From Allomyces macrogynus ATCC 38327 (lineage: Eukaryota > Blastocladiomycota > Blastocladiomycetes > Blastocladiales > Blastocladiaceae), in assembly GCA_000151295.1 (NCBI GenBank), contig GG745331.1, positions 425,650 to 489,649 on the forward strand: a stretch of DNA of 64,000 nucleotides. The letters run 5' to 3'. The position numbers and the translations under genes were made by a program. This document shows positions 60,628 to 64,000 of this stretch, piece by piece; positions within the stretch are counted from its first letter, which is position 1, and every line of letters begins with the position of its first letter. Below the pieces are notes generated by a model. That model had not been told where the DNA came from. It did not search any database and saw only the letters and a list, made by a program, of their open reading frames with translations.

Positions 60628-60874
60628 TGCATTCAGCGATACAAGTCAGCAACAGAGGATGGGGTCGGCAAGAAAGGATGGGGTCAGCATGAAAGGATGG
60701 GTTGCGAGGGATACGTCGCGATGAGATGGGTCAGTGTACAAAAGCGAGATGGGTAAAAAATGAATGGAGGGAGGGGCTGTCCAAGAGAGGGAGGGAGGGA
60801 GGGAGAAATTAAAATAGTCGCCCTCATCACCGCCAATTAGTCTCTTACTCCGAGTCCAAATCGATCGAACCAAA
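60628..60874. other. Convergent 3' region with GGGA microsatellite
   Basis: Short repeats of AAAGGATGGG (60668-60700) and a GGGA run (60790-60803) lie between two convergent genes. No gene seen. Confidence 0.55.
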
Positions 60875-62170
60875 TCAAGTCGCGTTCACGCCCAGACGAG
60901 AATCGCGCTGCCCCGTCGCCTTGGTCGACCACTTGGTCCCGGGCGGCACCGCCTGGAAAATGATATGGTTGCGGAAACACTCACCAATCTTAATCCCGCG
61001 GTCGGCGCACCGGAACTCGCCATCGGTGCACTGCGTGTTGACCGTCCTGGAACTACCCTTCGGCACGTTCCGCGGCTTAGTCGACGGCCGTTTGCGACGC
61101 GGCGTCGGCATTGGTGGGAAGCTCGGCACGGGGTACTCGATGCTGCCTTTGTGCCCGTTGTGCGGCCACTGTGGCGGACGAGGGAAGCGCACTGGCAGGA
61201 CCGGGATCGCAAACGTCGGGACCGCGTCAGGCACCGTGGGCGGCGTAGGAATCGGCGGCGGACTGGCAAGGGTCGGGATGGGAGCGGACGCGGGTGGAGT
61301 AGGCACCGCCGGGTCCGGGGTCACAGTGGGTGCGGGCGTTGGCACCGGGATGTTGTCCACCGTCGTCGGGGCCGAGCCGACCACGACCACCGACGTCTTG
61401 CTCGGGTCCACCGGAACTGGCACTTGGACTGGCGGCCCCCGGCGGCGCGGGCACGGCGGGAGCGCCGCTCCCCGTCACCGAAATGGTAGGCACCTGCGCG
61501 ATCAGCGCGCGCCCATCGTCCTGGCCCGCGTTCGGGAACTCGCCAATATGCGGGTAACCCGGCAAATTCGCGACAAACAGCTTGGGCCCCGCGAGCGCCC
61601 CGCCGCCACCCGCCGGGTTCTCGATCGTGATGTCGGCGCAGTTCATGTAGTACTCGCGGTTGCCAATCGCGTTGATCCACGACCACGCAAACGTGGCTTT
61701 ACCCGCGGGTGCCGAGCTTGGGATCGGAACCCATAACGAGAAATCACCCGCCGGGCCAGCAAGGACGTGCGAATGATCGAGTCGAGCGTGACAAACGTTT
61801 GCCCGTCGTAGCTGAGCGAGAAGAAGCAGTGGCCACCGCCGTGCGTCGCGCCGCCACTGACCGTGACTGCGAGCGAGGATCCGGCCTGGACCGTCTTGAC
61901 GGACGCTTGCGGCGCGTAGCCCTTGCACGGGAACTTGCCGAGCGGCGCCGCATATGTGTAATCGATGAAGTTATTGGGACCAGGGTTCGTCTTGGAGCTG
62001 CGCGGCGCCGGGTCTAGGTCGGCGTCGAGGAGGAGTGATGATCAGCGGATGGTGAGCGATGTGGAATTGAGCAGTGCGAACGACATACTCGTCATCATCA
62101 TGTGCGCGTTGACCACGACCGATGGCGCGAGCAGCGCCAAAATAAAGACGAGGGCCATGGCCGAGCACAT
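60875..62170 (-). CDS. Secreted AA11-like lytic polysaccharide monooxygenase with C-terminal Cys domain
   Basis: Exon 1 (62170-62089) encodes a 22-residue signal peptide ending VVVNA, directly followed by His-Met-Met-Met; the mature N-terminal His is the copper-ligand position of LPMOs. Exon 2 starts at 62013 after a GTATGT...CTAG intron. It encodes NNFIDYTYAAPLGKFPCKGY, GGATHGGGHCFFSLSYDG and FAWSWINAIGNREYYMNCAD, landmarks of the AA11 family that oxidatively cleaves chitin. A Pro/Thr/Val-rich linker follows, then a small domain (CTDGEFRCADRGIKIGECF). The frame is broken twice: near 61760 (one base missing) and at a run of five C at 61436-61440, where one base fewer restores PPGPPVQVPVPV. 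A healthy gene with sequence errors is more likely than a pseudogene. Confidence 0.82.
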
Positions 62171-63125
62171 GATCGGCACGTTCGGAGCGAGTTTGGTCGA
62201 GCGGGGGTGGATGGGCGAGTACAGCGTCGAGGACACCGATCGAAGACATTGACAACCGTGGCACGCAAGGAAGCAGATCCGGTAACGAGAGTACAGTGAC
62301 GGTCGTTCGCGAGGACACAGTACGCGGGCGGAGCTGACGCAGTCGGGTCGGTCGGGGGGAGGAGAGGCTGGCGAAATCCTTGGGGGCGGCGACATGGGCA
62401 GTTATATATACCCCCGGACCCGTCGACCCGTGGGCATCGAGCGAGCGGCCCGGGTTCGTTGAAACCCCGGCAGCGAGCAGATCTGTGAACAACAGCGCGG
62501 ACGACGGAGCATGAGTGCAACCCACGCGCTAAGGGCGGCGACGACAAAATGAAATGGGAGACCTACTGGATGGTGGGAACGACGCGTCAGGACGCTTGCC
62601 TGCGAGCCTGAGCAGCCAACTGCCGTAAATGGCCGCATGCAGCCCCTGGGCCCTGCCAACCCCAACAACCAACAGCACCAAGTGGCGGCTGGCAGGGATA
62701 AGAAAACGAAAAGACACTTTGCATTTTTTGTCCTCGCGACAAGCAACAGCAAAAGCAACCAAACATGAACAAATCCCGCGAAATACCGGTGCCGCAAGAC
62801 GTGCAGAATCAAAAAGGTATTTGTGGGGTGAGGTGGTGACAATAGCAAAAAGCGACAAAAATGGCAAAAAGAGTGACCCAAACCCAGTGCAACGCGCGGA
62901 CGCTGCTTGGAAAAAGACGCGTTCCACGGCAAAAAAAAGACAGATGGTCTGAGGAGGGCACAGATAATGGGTGGGCAAGAGGCAGGTGGCGAGGTGGGAC
63001 AGATGGAAAAGAAAGGAGCAAAAAAGAGCAACACGCCAACGAGAACGAACCACCCTCCCGCGCGCGCGGCCTGACCGAGTGCACCCGCGGCCCCCCCCCC
63101 CCCCCCCCCCCAAGCACGAGCCGCG
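62171..63125. other. Region upstream of the LPMO gene, with a poly-C tract
   Basis: Frames on the minus strand are long but low complexity (Phe/Leu/Ser-rich) and look non-coding. A run of 21 C lies at 63091-63111. It probably contains the LPMO promoter. Confidence 0.45.
63091..63111. repeat. Poly-C homopolymer, 21 nt
   Basis: Twenty-one consecutive C bases, an unstable tract whose length is likely to be variable or poorly sequenced. Confidence 0.95.
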
Positions 63126-64000
63126 CTAACACAGCCCGTTCCGTGGCCGGAGCGAATTTGCTGGCGTCGCGGCGGGCGACGGGAACTCGGCAGCAAACAC
63201 GGTGGTGCCGGGTGTCGGCGACACGCGCTTGAGCGCAACCAGTGGCACGCGATCGCCCACGTACGGCCGCGGCAACACGAGTGCCGGCGCCATCGGGCGC
63301 GGCGGCAGGTGGTGGTTGCGCAGTGGAGGGAGCGACATGCTGTGGTGGTCGCTCAACGCGAGCGGTCCCGTCGGCATCGGCACCTTGGGTGACGGCAGGG
63401 CCAACGGGGTCGCGGAGCCGAGGTCGGGGCTGGCGGCCACGGGCGTCGGTGGGGTCGCGAGGTGCGTGGGTTGCGCGCGCACGGGTGGGGCGTTGGCGAG
63501 AGCGCGAAGTTGTGGTGGGGACGGTGGGCGGAACGCGTGGAGCGACGACGACACGGGGGACATGGTCTCGGCCGGCGCGTTGAGCGAGAACTCGGGCGGG
63601 TGGACGACAATCGTGGCTGCGGCCATGGTGGGCGCAGAGGGAGTAGCCAATGGGTACCCGTCAGCGGAATCAGCCCTGGTCAGCGTCGGTGACACGGGGC
63701 GACTGCACAGCGTGAGCAGGTCCATGGCCGCTTCGACCGTCTGCGCCGCCTCCATTTCCACGTCCGGATCATCGTCCTCGTCCGCAAACTCGCGGACGGG
63801 GGCGAGCACGGGCGACACAGCGCCCGGGTCCGACATCCCATCGTCCGTCAAGTCCACGTCCTCCTCATCGGCCGTCGCGACTGCAGGTGCGGCCGCAGCG
63901 CGCTTCAGGTCCTGCATCTTGCCGCGGCACGTCTTTTCGAGCGCGCGCAGCTCGCGGCGCAGTTGCCGCGAAGGCATGAACTGCGTCGACCCGAGGAAAG
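63126..64000 (-). CDS. C-terminal part of a Pro/Ala/Ser-rich protein (5' end outside window)
   Basis: The open frame continues through the right edge. It starts in view with a basic, helical stretch (FMPSRQLRRELRALEKTCRG) and then a long acidic region (ADEEDVDLTDDGMSDPG), followed by about 180 residues of Pro/Ala/Ser-rich, probably disordered sequence ending at 63126. The layout is common in transcriptional regulators or chromatin proteins, but no DNA-binding domain is visible in this part. Product unknown. Confidence 0.55.
   Translation of the reverse strand, partial: FLGSTQFMPSRQLRRELRALEKTCRGKMQDLKRAAAAPAVATADEEDVDLTDDGMSDPGAVSPVLAPVREFADEDDDPDVEMEAAQTVEAAMDLLTLCSRPVSPTLTRADSADGYPLATPSAPTMAAATIVVHPPEFSLNAPAETMSPVSSSLHAFRPPSPPQLRALANAPPVRAQPTHLATPPTPVAASPDLGSATPLALPSPKVPMPTGPLALSDHHSMSLPPLRNHHLPPRPMAPALVLPRPYVGDRVPLVALKRVSPTPGTTVFAAEFPSPAATPANSLRPRNGLC

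Noticed and set aside
62402..63120. Long minus-strand frames before the LPMO gene
   Set aside because: Phe/Leu/Ser-rich low-complexity translation across poly-C and A-rich tracts, with no domain and no splice support.
1..64000. CRISPR arrays, prophage, insertion sequences or bacterial operons
   Set aside because: Spliceosomal introns and eukaryotic gene families throughout; no spaced identical repeats, transposase or inverted terminal repeats seen.

Overview
This is a GC-rich eukaryotic chromosome segment with genes on both strands, many short introns (mostly 64-105 nt, a few about 200 nt; donors usually GTRCGT or GTATGT, acceptors mostly TAG or CAG), and the standard genetic code. The gene set looks fungal: a secreted LPMO-like protein, an Abz2-type aminodeoxychorismate lyase, an Oct1-type peptidase, Sed5 and prephenate dehydratase. 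It also carries an axonemal inner-arm dynein heavy chain of the DNAH10 type and a relic of cobalamin-dependent methionine synthase. Together these point to a zoospore-forming, early-diverging fungus. Blastocladiomycota (Allomyces/Catenaria-like) is my best guess, inferred from gene content and not proven.

Layout. 1-1.6 kb: 3' part of a TMEM135-like gene, then a MetH fragment. 2.8-4.6 kb (-): a striking Gln/Ala/Ser/His repeat protein with a TATA box. 7-21.3 kb (+): the DNAH10-type dynein heavy chain. 21.4-24.9 kb (-): two tandem paralogous multi-pass membrane proteins. 25.3-27 kb (-): a bulb-lectin domain protein with a helix-hairpin-helix C-terminal half. 27.9-28.5 kb (-): ribosomal protein eS7. 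29.5-30.5 kb (+): mitochondrial uS15. 30.8-33.5 kb (-): a multi-pass receptor-like protein with a Cys-rich ectodomain. 34.4-35.7 kb (+): prephenate dehydratase. 35.8-36.8 kb (-): an unresolved gene. 37.9-39.6 kb (+): an M17 aminopeptidase of NPEPL1 type. 40.9-42.5 kb (-): cyclin H. 42.7-44.0 kb (-): syntaxin-5/Sed5. 44.6-47.4 kb (+): mitochondrial intermediate peptidase. 47.8-48.7 kb (-): RNA polymerase II subunit Rpb4. 48.9-50.3 kb (+): an NSRP1-like splicing factor. 50.5-52.8 kb (+): two uncharacterised membrane proteins. 53.2-56.1 kb (+): COG4. 57.3-59.0 kb (-): a PPR-like protein. 59.4-60.6 kb (+): aminodeoxychorismate lyase. 60.9-62.2 kb (-): an AA11-like LPMO. 63.1-64 kb (-): the end of an unknown Pro/Ala/Ser-rich protein.

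Most genes are unlinked housekeeping functions, so this is not one operon-like system. Sed5 and COG4 both serve Golgi trafficking, and cyclin H and Rpb4 both serve RNA polymerase II transcription. The most unusual content is the repeat protein, the lectin/helical-hairpin protein and the membrane-protein family. Several otherwise healthy genes (dynein, LPMO, lyase) carry single-base frame breaks. One sits exactly at a homopolymer, so uncorrected sequence errors are the leading explanation.
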